Shown here: positions 1 to 5,716 of the stretch, piece after piece
Layout of the letters: each line of letters opens with the position of its first letter
Numbering within the stretch: the stretch's first letter is position 1
Origin: Rickettsiales bacterium
Lineage (GTDB): Bacteria > Pseudomonadota > Alphaproteobacteria > Rickettsiales > Anaplasmataceae
Direction: 5' to 3'
DNA length: 7,987 bases
Assembly (NCBI GenBank): GCA_031266615.1
Contig: JAISAR010000078.1
Coordinates: forward strand, 1 to 7,987
Notes under the pieces: model-generated
The model's database searches: none
What the model saw: the letters and a program-made list of their open reading frames with translations, nothing else
What the model was told of the DNA's origin: nothing
Position numbers and translations under genes: made by a program

Positions 1-185
1 ACACCAACACAACAGAGGTTGGAATATGAAACAAGGAAAAGTAAACCAGATAGCAGAAGTTAAAAACGCTGTGAATGCTACACTGAAGAGCCGTATGCGG
101 GAAAGTCGCAAGTACGGTTCTGTTGGGGGGGATCATAGCAGTGAAACCGAATAAGAGGATTTAAAAGTTATGATCTCTACCAGAC
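1..185 (+). mobile_element. 3' end of a group II intron (domains V and VI), remnant at the window edge
   Basis: This is the ribozyme 3' end of a bacterial group II intron, cut by the left edge of the window. Domain V lies at 88-120: the lower stem GAGCCGTA (88-95) pairs with TACGGTTC (113-120) and contains the catalytic AGC triad at 89-91. A two-base bulge (111-112) separates it from the upper stem TGCG/CGCA (96-99 with 107-110). Domain VI follows: GATCATA (131-137) pairs with TATGATC (169-175), extended by G-U and G-C pairs into 128-130 and 176-178. The splice end is placed near 185 by the AC that usually closes such introns, uncertain by several bases. No full reverse transcriptase is visible. 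One frame is open from position 1 to a TAA at 61-63 and could be the tail of the intron-encoded protein, but I do not recognise it. Domain V is 33 nt rather than the usual 34. Confidence 0.85.
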
Positions 186-235
186 AGGTGAGCATAAAAG
201 TTATGTTAAAATGCACCATTTTTATGGAAAACTGG

Positions 236-259
236 ATCCCAGTGTCGAGGCACTGGGAT
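236..259. repeat. Dispersed Wolbachia-type palindromic hairpin
   Basis: ATCCCAGTG (236-244) and CACTGGGAT (251-259) form a perfect 9-bp stem around a 6-nt loop. From memory, hairpins built on ATCCCAGTG/CACTGGGAT, often flanked by CTGG and GACA as here, are scattered through intergenic DNA of Wolbachia genomes. No run of T follows, so it does not look like an intrinsic terminator. It sits between the intron end and the prs promoter. Confidence 0.7.
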
Positions 260-287
260 GACAGGAGGTAAGGACTTTAGAATAGAG

Positions 288-316
288 TTTCAATCACTCC
301 ATAGTTTCTGTATAAT
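288..316 (+). promoter_or_regulatory. Predicted promoter of prs
   Basis: A perfect -10 hexamer TATAAT lies at 311-316. The best -35 at 17-bp spacing is TTTCAA (288-293), which matches the consensus poorly. Transcription would start near 323, giving a leader of about 16 nt before the ATG at 340. The intron and hairpin lie entirely upstream of it. Confidence 0.5.
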
Positions 317-339
317 CTTACAAATTCAATTGGTAGATT

Positions 340-1266
340 ATGAAGATAATAGTAGGTAGTGCTGGTAAAGAATTAGGGGAATCGATAGTTAACAAGCTAG
401 ATGTTCAACCATCCCTTACTCAGGTATCAAGATTTGCCGATGGCGAGATGAATGTATACGTGGGAGGCGATGTTTATAATCAAGATGTATACATAATACA
501 GTCCATTTCTCCTCCCGCGAATAACAATCTTATGGAGCTCCTACTCACAATTGATGCAGTAAAGAGATTGGGAGCTAAAAGAATAACGGCGATTATTCCC
601 TATTATGGATATAGCAGGCAAGATAGGGTTATTAAAAACGACAATATGCAATCTGCTTTGGGCGCGAAATTAGTTGCAAATCTCATCCAAGCTGCAGGTG
701 CAAATGGTGTTGCAATTATTGATTTGCACTCAAGTCAAATTGAAGGGTTTTTTGATATACCAGTCGCTAATTTGAGCTGCCTTGAAGCATTTGCTGATTC
801 TATACATACAGAGAATTTGGCAATAGTTGCTCCCGATGTTGGAGCAATCGGTAGAGCGCGTGCTTTTGCAAAGACTTTAGAGAAAAAGTATGAGATGGAA
901 TTGAGTAATAAGATTATCGTAATAGATAAATATAGAGAGAAGGCAGGCACATCTCAGGTAATGAATGTAATAGGAGAAGTGGCAAATAAAAATTGCATCA
1001 TTGTCGATGATATAGTTGATTCTGGTGGAACATTATGCAATGCCGCTCTTGCTTTGAAAAATCACGGGGCAAAGTCTGTAATTTCATGCGTCACACATGG
1101 TGTGCTTTCAGGAAATGCAGTTGAAAAAATCTCTTCTTCTTCTCTAGATAAATTAGTGATCACGGATACCATACTTCACAAATTTGAAAAAACTGGTAAA
1201 ATAGAAGCTGTTTCAACTGCAAATATTTTGGTTCACTTCATTAAAGGGGATAAGAATGCCAGCTAA
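340..1266 (+). CDS. prs: Ribose-phosphate pyrophosphokinase (PRPP synthetase)
   Basis: This enzyme transfers pyrophosphate from ATP to ribose 5-phosphate to make PRPP, the shared precursor for purine, pyrimidine and NAD synthesis. The 308-aa product has the usual bacterial length (about 310-320) and is co-linear with the family. The N-terminal half has the RFADGE motif (31-36), the NLMELLLTIDA stretch (63-73), PYYGYSRQDR (87-96) and DLHSSQIEGFFD (128-139), the last carrying the conserved metal/ATP-site His130. The flexible catalytic loop is around DKYREKAG (196-203). The PRPP-binding loop VDDIVDSGGT is at 222-231. The ATG start gives a normal N-terminus; no strong Shine-Dalgarno sequence precedes it, so initiation may rely on the short leader. 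The stop overlaps the start of gatC by 11 nt, implying co-transcription. I see no damage to the gene. Confidence 0.97.
   Translation: MKIIVGSAGKELGESIVNKLDVQPSLTQVSRFADGEMNVYVGGDVYNQDVYIIQSISPPANNNLMELLLTIDAVKRLGAKRITAIIPYYGYSRQDRVIKNDNMQSALGAKLVANLIQAAGANGVAIIDLHSSQIEGFFDIPVANLSCLEAFADSIHTENLAIVAPDVGAIGRARAFAKTLEKKYEMELSNKIIVIDKYREKAGTSQVMNVIGEVANKNCIIVDDIVDSGGTLCNAALALKNHGAKSVISCVTHGVLSGNAVEKISSSSLDKLVITDTILHKFEKTGKIEAVSTANILVHFIKGDKNAS
1243..1250 (+). promoter_or_regulatory. Ribosome binding site fixing the gatC start
   Basis: AAAGGGGA lies 5 nt upstream of the ATG at 1256, inside the last codons of prs. It is one of the clearer Shine-Dalgarno sequences in the window. It favours the long form of GatC over a later GTG at 1304 that would give a family-typical length. 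Confidence 0.6.
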
Positions 1267-1609
1267 ATCAACAGAAGACGTCATCACTTCGCTAATAGAG
1301 TTTGTGAACAAAAGAAAAGTAACAATTACTAAGGAAGAAATGCTTAAAATTGCACAGCTTGTAAGAATTAAGTTATCAAATGACGAAATTGAGCACTACT
1401 CCAAAGAACTAACGATGCTGGATTGGATACACGATATTTTGTTGCAAGTTAACACTGAAGGTGTTTCTCCTATACGTTATGGTAGTATAGATAAGGACAT
1501 TCACGTACGTGATGACGTTGTCAATGCTCAGAACATTAAAGAGGAGATATTGTCCAATACAAAATCTGAGCATGGATATTTTGTAGTACCAAAGGTTATA
1601 AACGATTGA
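1256..1609 (+). CDS. gatC: Aspartyl/glutamyl-tRNA amidotransferase subunit C
   Basis: GatC is the small stabilising subunit of the GatCAB complex, which converts Glu-tRNA(Gln) and/or Asp-tRNA(Asn) to the correctly amidated forms in bacteria lacking the matching synthetase. The family core starts at about residue 22: TITKEEMLKIAQLVRIKLS (23-41) is the characteristic N-terminal helix. It is followed by a second helix (about 42-66) with the LDWIHDILLQVNTEGV segment and the C-terminal part, containing VRDDVV (84-89) and ending near FVVPKVI. At 117 aa it is about 20 residues longer than typical GatC (about 95-100), all of it at the N-terminus. The ATG at 1256 is chosen for its ribosome binding site; the GTG at 1304 is the alternative (101 aa). 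The gene overlaps the 3' end of prs by 11 nt. gatA and gatB are not in the window. Confidence 0.93.
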   Translation: MPAKSTEDVITSLIEFVNKRKVTITKEEMLKIAQLVRIKLSNDEIEHYSKELTMLDWIHDILLQVNTEGVSPIRYGSIDKDIHVRDDVVNAQNIKEEILSNTKSEHGYFVVPKVIND

Positions 1610-1659
1610 AGTAAGGCTGTGTTGTACAGTCCCAGAATGCGGTGGCATGATAAAGTATG

Positions 1660-1698
1660 AAAAAAATAGTTGACTTTCCCAAATTCACCTGCTATACT
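1660..1698 (+). promoter_or_regulatory. Strong sigma-70-type promoter with UP-like A tract
   Basis: TTGACT (1670-1675) and TATACT (1693-1698) are separated by exactly 17 bp, each matching consensus at 5 of 6 positions. The -10 is preceded by TGC, giving an extended -10. A run of seven A (1660-1666) just upstream resembles an UP element. The predicted start is near 1705. This is the best promoter in the window and it faces a stretch with no protein gene for about 240 nt. Confidence 0.75.
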
Positions 1699-1704
1699 AT
1701 AAGA

Positions 1705-1764
1705 CTTTTTCTGTAAAAGGATAAGTAGCTTCAAGCACCAACGTCAAGTTGGTGCGATTTTTCT
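1705..1764 (+). ncRNA. Candidate small RNA of about 60 nt
   Basis: The unit runs from the predicted start of the strong upstream promoter to the end of an intrinsic terminator. The transcript would have a single-stranded 5' part of about 30 nt (U- and A-rich, including CUUUUUCUGUAAAAGG) and a 3' hairpin. There is no ATG in it, so it is unlikely to encode a peptide. It ends 190 nt before the mtaB start, and mtaB has its own promoter candidate downstream, which argues for an independent RNA rather than a simple leader. The alternative is an attenuated long leader of mtaB. I do not recognise it as 6S RNA, tmRNA, RNase P RNA or a tRNA. Confidence 0.5.
1735..1764 (+). terminator. Intrinsic (Rho-independent) terminator
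   Basis: GCACCAAC (1735-1742) pairs perfectly with GTTGGTGC (1748-1755) around a 5-nt loop GTCAA. After GA comes a run of five T (1758-1762). The 8-bp GC-rich stem with a T run is a textbook terminator and stands out in this AT-rich DNA. Confidence 0.75.
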
Positions 1765-1914
1765 GGGTTAATATTCCTTAAGCTGGTTTTAATATATACT
1801 AAGCTGACGCAGTTACACACTTTCTTTATTGAAAAATTAGAGAGACAAGATAGATCATCATTCTCATGTTTCTGAGCCTGGTTATAAGAGGCTTAATGAC
1901 TTTACTTGAATGTT

Positions 1915-1923
1915 TGATATAAT
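1915..1923 (+). promoter_or_regulatory. Predicted extended -10 promoter of mtaB
   Basis: TGATATAAT at 1915-1923 is an extended -10 (TGnTATAAT) with a perfect hexamer at 1918-1923. No good -35 is present at 16-18 bp, as is common for extended -10 promoters. Transcription would start near 1930, leaving a leader of about 25 nt to the ATG at 1955. The rest of the 1765-1914 spacer shows only a small AGCCT/AGGCT hairpin (1875-1893) and nothing I can name. Confidence 0.5.
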
Positions 1924-1954
1924 AATTAAATTATAAAACCGATTGAAGTCTAGC

Positions 1955-3190
1955 ATGAATGAAGTAGTAACATTTGGCTGTCGTTTAAATTTTTATGAGA
2001 GTGAGTTAATTAAAGAAGCACTAAGAAAAGCAGAGAGAGAAAATGTTGTTGTAGTACACAGTTGTGCAGTGACAAATGAAGCAGAACGCCAGGTGAAACA
2101 AAAAATACGTAAGATTCATAAAAATGATCCAAGTAAAGAAATTATTGTAGTTGGCTGTGCCGTTCAATTAGATCCTAAATCGTACAGTAACATTCCTGGT
2201 GTAAGCAAAGTGCTAGGCAATCAAGATAAGCTAAAGACTGAAAATTATTTGCTAAATAATAACAAAATATTAGTCAGTGATAATCAAGCAAGCAAATCAG
2301 AACCTATTTTAATTAATAAGCTTGAAGATAAATCAAGAGCATTTATTGAAGTTCAAAATGGCTGTAATCATAGCTGTACATTTTGCTCAATCACTGAAGC
2401 AAGAGGAAACAACCGATCCGTACCAATAAACAATATTATAGAGCAAATCAAGGTTTTCGTAGCAAATGGTTATCAGGAAGTAGTGTTTACAGGAGTTGAT
2501 ATTACTGATTTTGGTACAGATTTATTTGGCAAACCTTCACTTGGTTCAATGATCAGGAGAGTTTTAAAGGATGTACCGGAATTAAAGAGACTTAGGCTTT
2601 CTTCCATTGATGTTGCTGAAATTGACGACGAGTTAATGAGCTTAATAATTAACGAATCAAGATTTATGCCACATTTACACTTAAGTTTGCAATCTGGTAA
2701 TAATTTAATCCTAAAAAGGATGAAACGTTGTCACAGTAGAGAACAAGTGATAGAATTTTGTCATAAAGTAAGGGGCTTGAGGCCTAATATAGCGTTTGGT
2801 GCTGATATTATTGCTGGATTTCCAACGGAAACTGATGAAATGTTTCAAGATACTGTTAATCTACTAAAGGAAACGAACATAGTTTACCTACATGCTTTCC
2901 CATATTCAAAGCGAAGGAACACGCCTGCTGCACGAATGCCACAAGTGCCAGAGAATGTGCGTAAAGAAAGGGCAAAAAACTTAAGGGGAATAAGTAAAGA
3001 AATGATGAGTAACTTTTATCAATCTTTGATCGGCACTAAACAAAGTGTTTTAGTTGAGCAGAATAATATCGGCAGGGCAGAAAATTTTGCACTAATAAAG
3101 CTTTCACCAGAGGTTCAGGCTAAAAGTATCGTAAGAGCTAACATTATAGGAATGGAAAGTGGTTATTTAATTGGAAGCGTTCTTTCTTAA
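1955..3190 (+). CDS. mtaB: tRNA t6A37 methylthiotransferase MtaB (radical SAM)
   Basis: MtaB adds a methylthio group to N6-threonylcarbamoyladenosine at position 37 of ANN-decoding tRNAs, stabilising codon pairing. The 411-aa product shows the three parts of the methylthiotransferase family. The N-terminal UPF0004 domain ligates one iron-sulfur cluster through Cys9 (in FGCRLNFYESE, typical of MtaB rather than MiaB), Cys37 (SCAVTNEAERQ) and Cys68 (VGCAVQ). The radical-SAM core has the CxxxCxxC motif at Cys137, Cys141 and Cys144, and the VFTGVDITDFG strand. A short, diverged TRAM-like C-terminus lies at about 355-411. The frame is open upstream to a TTG at 1943, but the ATG at 1955 gives the family N-terminus and has GAAG upstream, so I prefer it. 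A P44-family gene follows 9 nt after the stop, so the two are probably co-transcribed. RimO and MiaB are less likely given the motif details. Confidence 0.92.
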   Translation: MNEVVTFGCRLNFYESELIKEALRKAERENVVVVHSCAVTNEAERQVKQKIRKIHKNDPSKEIIVVGCAVQLDPKSYSNIPGVSKVLGNQDKLKTENYLLNNNKILVSDNQASKSEPILINKLEDKSRAFIEVQNGCNHSCTFCSITEARGNNRSVPINNIIEQIKVFVANGYQEVVFTGVDITDFGTDLFGKPSLGSMIRRVLKDVPELKRLRLSSIDVAEIDDELMSLIINESRFMPHLHLSLQSGNNLILKRMKRCHSREQVIEFCHKVRGLRPNIAFGADIIAGFPTETDEMFQDTVNLLKETNIVYLHAFPYSKRRNTPAARMPQVPENVRKERAKNLRGISKEMMSNFYQSLIGTKQSVLVEQNNIGRAENFALIKLSPEVQAKSIVRANIIGMESGYLIGSVLS

Positions 3191-3199
3191 TTTCTTGAT

Positions 3200-4009
3200 A
3201 TGAGAAAAAACTTGTTTATGATGAAAAGATCTACTATTTTTGATGCATTGCTAATTTTATGTATTAGTTTTTTTTCTGCTCAGGCTAATGCAGGTGATGT
3301 TGAAGATCTAATGCTTGCAGACAAACTTGTATGCCATAAATCTAAGAAATACAATGAAAAAGAAGTTGCATCAGTTAAAGACAAAAGACTTAATTTCTAT
3401 ATTAGCGCCAACGGTGGCAAGATATATTACGATAACTCAGAGACGTGTATGAATGGCATAAAAGCAATCGGAGAAAGAGTTCTCACTTTAGTTGAAAGCC
3501 GTTGCGGTTCTATAATAAGAAATATAGTGGCAGATGAAATTAAGAGTATACAGCAATTTGATGGTAAAATTGATTTCCAGTGGCTCAGCAGTATATCTTT
3601 AGGTTACCATGCCAGAGAAAATGGCCGAATTGATTTTGAAACTATGTATTCTTGGGCCAATATTAAAAGTGATAACCCTCTACCAGTATTTGATAAATCA
3701 GTCAGTATATTCGCATTTTTGTTAAACTTCTATTATAATCCTAGTATTCAGGATACACAATTTGCTCCGTATATCGGTCTTGGTATAGGACCAACAGTTT
3801 TTAGATTAAAAAAGGTTAATGGGTCACCTAAAAATTCAATGCCATTGAATGTTCCTTGGTTTGCTTATCAAGTGAAACTTGGTGTTAATTATTCAATAAT
3901 TCCGGAAGTTAAAGCCTCCCTTGGTTATCGTTACTTCAGCATTCCAATACCTGTTGCAGATGACATATCAACTCATAATGTTGAAATCGGTTTGATGTTT
4001 AGTTTTTAG
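3200..4009 (+). CDS. P44/Msp2 family (Wsp-like) outer-membrane protein
   Basis: This is a member of the Anaplasmataceae surface antigen family (Pfam Surface_Ag_2), beta-barrel proteins of the outer membrane that include Wolbachia Wsp and Anaplasma Msp2/P44. A signal peptide covers residues 1-31, with a basic start, a hydrophobic core (about 15-27) and an ANA cleavage site before Gly32. The C-terminal half carries family landmarks: SSISLGYHARENGRIDFE (about 130-147), a FLLNFYY strand, APYIGLGIG, FAYQVKLGVNYSIIPEVKA and LGYRYF. The last residue is Phe, the usual barrel-assembly signal. The region 32-115 is less familiar and carries three cysteines (45, 83, 102). At 269 aa it is slightly longer than Wsp (about 235). 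Met7 or Met8 (3218, 3221) are possible alternative starts giving a more normal signal peptide. The gene lies 9 nt after mtaB. The specific role (porin, adhesin, structural) cannot be told. Confidence 0.88.
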   Translation: MRKNLFMMKRSTIFDALLILCISFFSAQANAGDVEDLMLADKLVCHKSKKYNEKEVASVKDKRLNFYISANGGKIYYDNSETCMNGIKAIGERVLTLVESRCGSIIRNIVADEIKSIQQFDGKIDFQWLSSISLGYHARENGRIDFETMYSWANIKSDNPLPVFDKSVSIFAFLLNFYYNPSIQDTQFAPYIGLGIGPTVFRLKKVNGSPKNSMPLNVPWFAYQVKLGVNYSIIPEVKASLGYRYFSIPIPVADDISTHNVEIGLMFSF

Positions 4010-5545
4010 TTAATATATATATAAATTCTCGTCCTTTTTATCTAACAAACCGAACGTTGGTACAATTGTTGCTTTTAAAAAGATGACGGTTTCTACTGTT
4101 CTCATGTTATCCGCTAGCCTTTTTGACTTCTGATGCAATGTAGCTTTAAAGCTTTGCTTATCTTCTCTATGCTCTATAAGTCCGCCAACTACCATAACTT
4201 CACCACTCTTAATTTTTAACATAGAATTCATTTCCCTAATTTCAATAATTGGAATGTTACTATTCAGTTTTGTTTTACTCTGCTGCGCGATGTACTCTAT
4301 ATTTGGGTCTTTAGTGTAGCCGTTAATTCTCGATAAGGTTGGGTGTATATCCATGAATATTTCACTAGTATCAACATTGATGCTTGGATGGATTATTAAC
4401 ACAACACCTATTGGAACACTATTCATTTTGGTAACTAAGGTATGATTGGAATTTTTTTGTATATCAGAGGTAAAATAAATGTGATTTTTAGTGAAAGAAA
4501 TCATCGCTTGCTGATTATTTATGGCATGTACTCTAGGGCTTGAAATCACAGTTGAAGTGCCAAATTTGTCTAGACTTTTTACTAAATTCCCCAGATCACT
4601 CACGCCAAAGTTCATTGCTAGATTAATAATGGAATTATCTTGATTCATTATAGGTTTGGTTCCATCGCGTAAATCGTCTAAGTTGATACCAGAAAGGTAC
4701 TTATCGTCTAACACGACTTCAACTATCTTTGCCTCTATCATTACTTGAGAAGACGCTAACTGCTTAACTTTATTAATATATTCTTCAACAGCTTTGTGAA
4801 TGCTCTTTCTAGCATTCAAAATAATAACACCAGCTTCTCTATTAGATGAAAGAAATTCTCCATCATTTACCCCGTTAACATCCATTATTGCATTTAACCC
4901 CTTTTCCAATGAGTTCCATAAATCGCTGCTATATTGAGACTTTATAACGCTGTTATAGTCCTTATCGGCATCGATTCCGTCACTGCTGGTAATATTGCTG
5001 TTAACAACAAAACTGCTTTGAGCAGAGTGTTGAATATTGACAAAGTCTACGTAATAATTTTGCGCGTACGGTAAATCTTGCTCAATTCTAATCACACCAT
5101 TACTTGTTGAGTAACGCAGTTTGGCGCTATCAGCTATGCTCTGAATTACTTCATTTATATTTTTATCCTTTAGCTTTAAAATAATATTGCCTGATATTTT
5201 TGGATCTATATCTAAGTTAATGTCAGAAAGTTTTCCTATCTCAATCAGCAAATCCTTTACTGGCACTTCTTCACCAATATTAATAGAGATAAACTGACTA
5301 CTGGCCGTGAAATCAGGAAACTTTACGGGCAAAGGTACAATTTCTGGTACTGTTGGTTCGTTGCTCTCCGAAGGAAAAACTTTGCCCTTGCATTGCCTCA
5401 GTGAATGGTCGTGCTCAATATCATGATGATTTTTGTCGTCTATTTGGGTAATATATCCCTGAGTAGGTAAGCATATACAGGAGATGATAAAAAGAAGCAC
5501 TGAGCATCTAAAAATGGTCATTAGAAAAAAAGCATATAAAACCAT
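4010..5545 (-). CDS. Secretin-like outer-membrane lipoprotein (GspD/PilQ/MshL type)
   Basis: Secretins form multimeric outer-membrane channels in type II secretion, type IV pilus and related machines. The N-terminus has a hydrophobic segment (about 11-25) with a lipobox-like I20-I21-S22-C23, so it may be a lipoprotein, as MshL is. A His- and Asp-rich linker (36-47) follows. An N0/STN-like domain spans about 85-157, and a second N-domain with a long insert lies at about 160-262. The secretin core is at about 264-497, marked by SQVMIEAKIVEV (266-277), VISSPRVHAINNQQAMISF (333-351), VPIGVVLIIHPSI (377-389) and SGEVMVVGGL (447-456). The stretch after GGL lacks the usual VPxLGxIPxLGxLF motif. Length is 511 aa, near MshL. 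Met9 (5521) is an alternative start giving a more compact signal sequence. No other secretion or pilus gene is in the window. Its stop abuts that of the convergent P44-family gene. Confidence 0.85.
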   Translation of the reverse strand: MVLYAFFLMTIFRCSVLLFIISCICLPTQGYITQIDDKNHHDIEHDHSLRQCKGKVFPSESNEPTVPEIVPLPVKFPDFTASSQFISINIGEEVPVKDLLIEIGKLSDINLDIDPKISGNIILKLKDKNINEVIQSIADSAKLRYSTSNGVIRIEQDLPYAQNYYVDFVNIQHSAQSSFVVNSNITSSDGIDADKDYNSVIKSQYSSDLWNSLEKGLNAIMDVNGVNDGEFLSSNREAGVIILNARKSIHKAVEEYINKVKQLASSQVMIEAKIVEVVLDDKYLSGINLDDLRDGTKPIMNQDNSIINLAMNFGVSDLGNLVKSLDKFGTSTVISSPRVHAINNQQAMISFTKNHIYFTSDIQKNSNHTLVTKMNSVPIGVVLIIHPSINVDTSEIFMDIHPTLSRINGYTKDPNIEYIAQQSKTKLNSNIPIIEIREMNSMLKIKSGEVMVVGGLIEHREDKQSFKATLHQKSKRLADNMRTVETVIFLKATIVPTFGLLDKKDENLYIY

Positions 5546-5629
5546 TCTAATAGATTTCTATAAAAATATTAAAAATGTATTTAATTTTGTTTGCATCTGG
5601 CAGAATCACTACACTAAATACTGCAAATT

Positions 5630-5662
5630 TATAGCCTTAAAGCTATAGGGTTCTCACCTATA
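5630..5662. promoter_or_regulatory. Two overlapping inverted repeats upstream of the secretin gene
   Basis: TATAGC (5630-5635) pairs with GCTATA (5642-5647), and TATAGG (5644-5649) pairs with CCTATA (5657-5662). The two share TATA at 5644-5647, so the hairpins are mutually exclusive. They lie about 85-117 nt upstream of the secretin start on the minus strand, in the leader or promoter region. The arms are only 6 bp and AT-rich. They could be operator half-sites, an RNA switch, or chance. Confidence 0.3.
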
Positions 5663-5700
5663 AAAACCATCCACAATTGTTTTTGATCGGGATGTTTTTG
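5661..5700. terminator. Weak bidirectional terminator candidate between rnc and the secretin gene
   Basis: CATCC (5668-5672) and GGATG (5690-5694) flank a 17-nt loop. AAAAA precedes and TTTTT follows, so each strand would end in a short U run after the stem. The long loop and short stem make it weak. Its position about 20-50 nt after the rnc stop suits an end for the minus-strand rnc transcript. Confidence 0.35.
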
Positions 5701-5716
5701 TTTCTTAAAACTTGAA

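Noticed and set aside
26..154. A 42-codon open frame starting with ATG
   Set aside because: It runs straight through domain V and into domain VI of the intron, so the sequence is explained by RNA structure.
263..269. Perfect Shine-Dalgarno-like AGGAGGT
   Set aside because: No ATG, GTG or TTG with an open frame lies at a usable distance downstream; it is probably flank of the hairpin repeat.
735..950. Minus-strand open frame of 71 aa inside prs
   Set aside because: Antisense to a well-conserved gene, no recognisable motif; a shadow of prs.
1616..1655. Small hairpins CTGT/ACAG and ATGC/GCAT after gatC as an operon terminator
   Set aside because: Four-base stems with no T run; too weak to call.
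1409..1734. Two overlapping minus-strand open frames of 68-79 aa across gatC and the spacer
   Set aside because: No motif or ribosome binding site; they overlap gatC and the small RNA promoter, and look like chance.
1943..1954. Upstream TTG start for mtaB adding four residues
   Set aside because: The ATG at 1955 gives the family N-terminus (MNEVVTFGCRLN) and has GAAG at a better distance.
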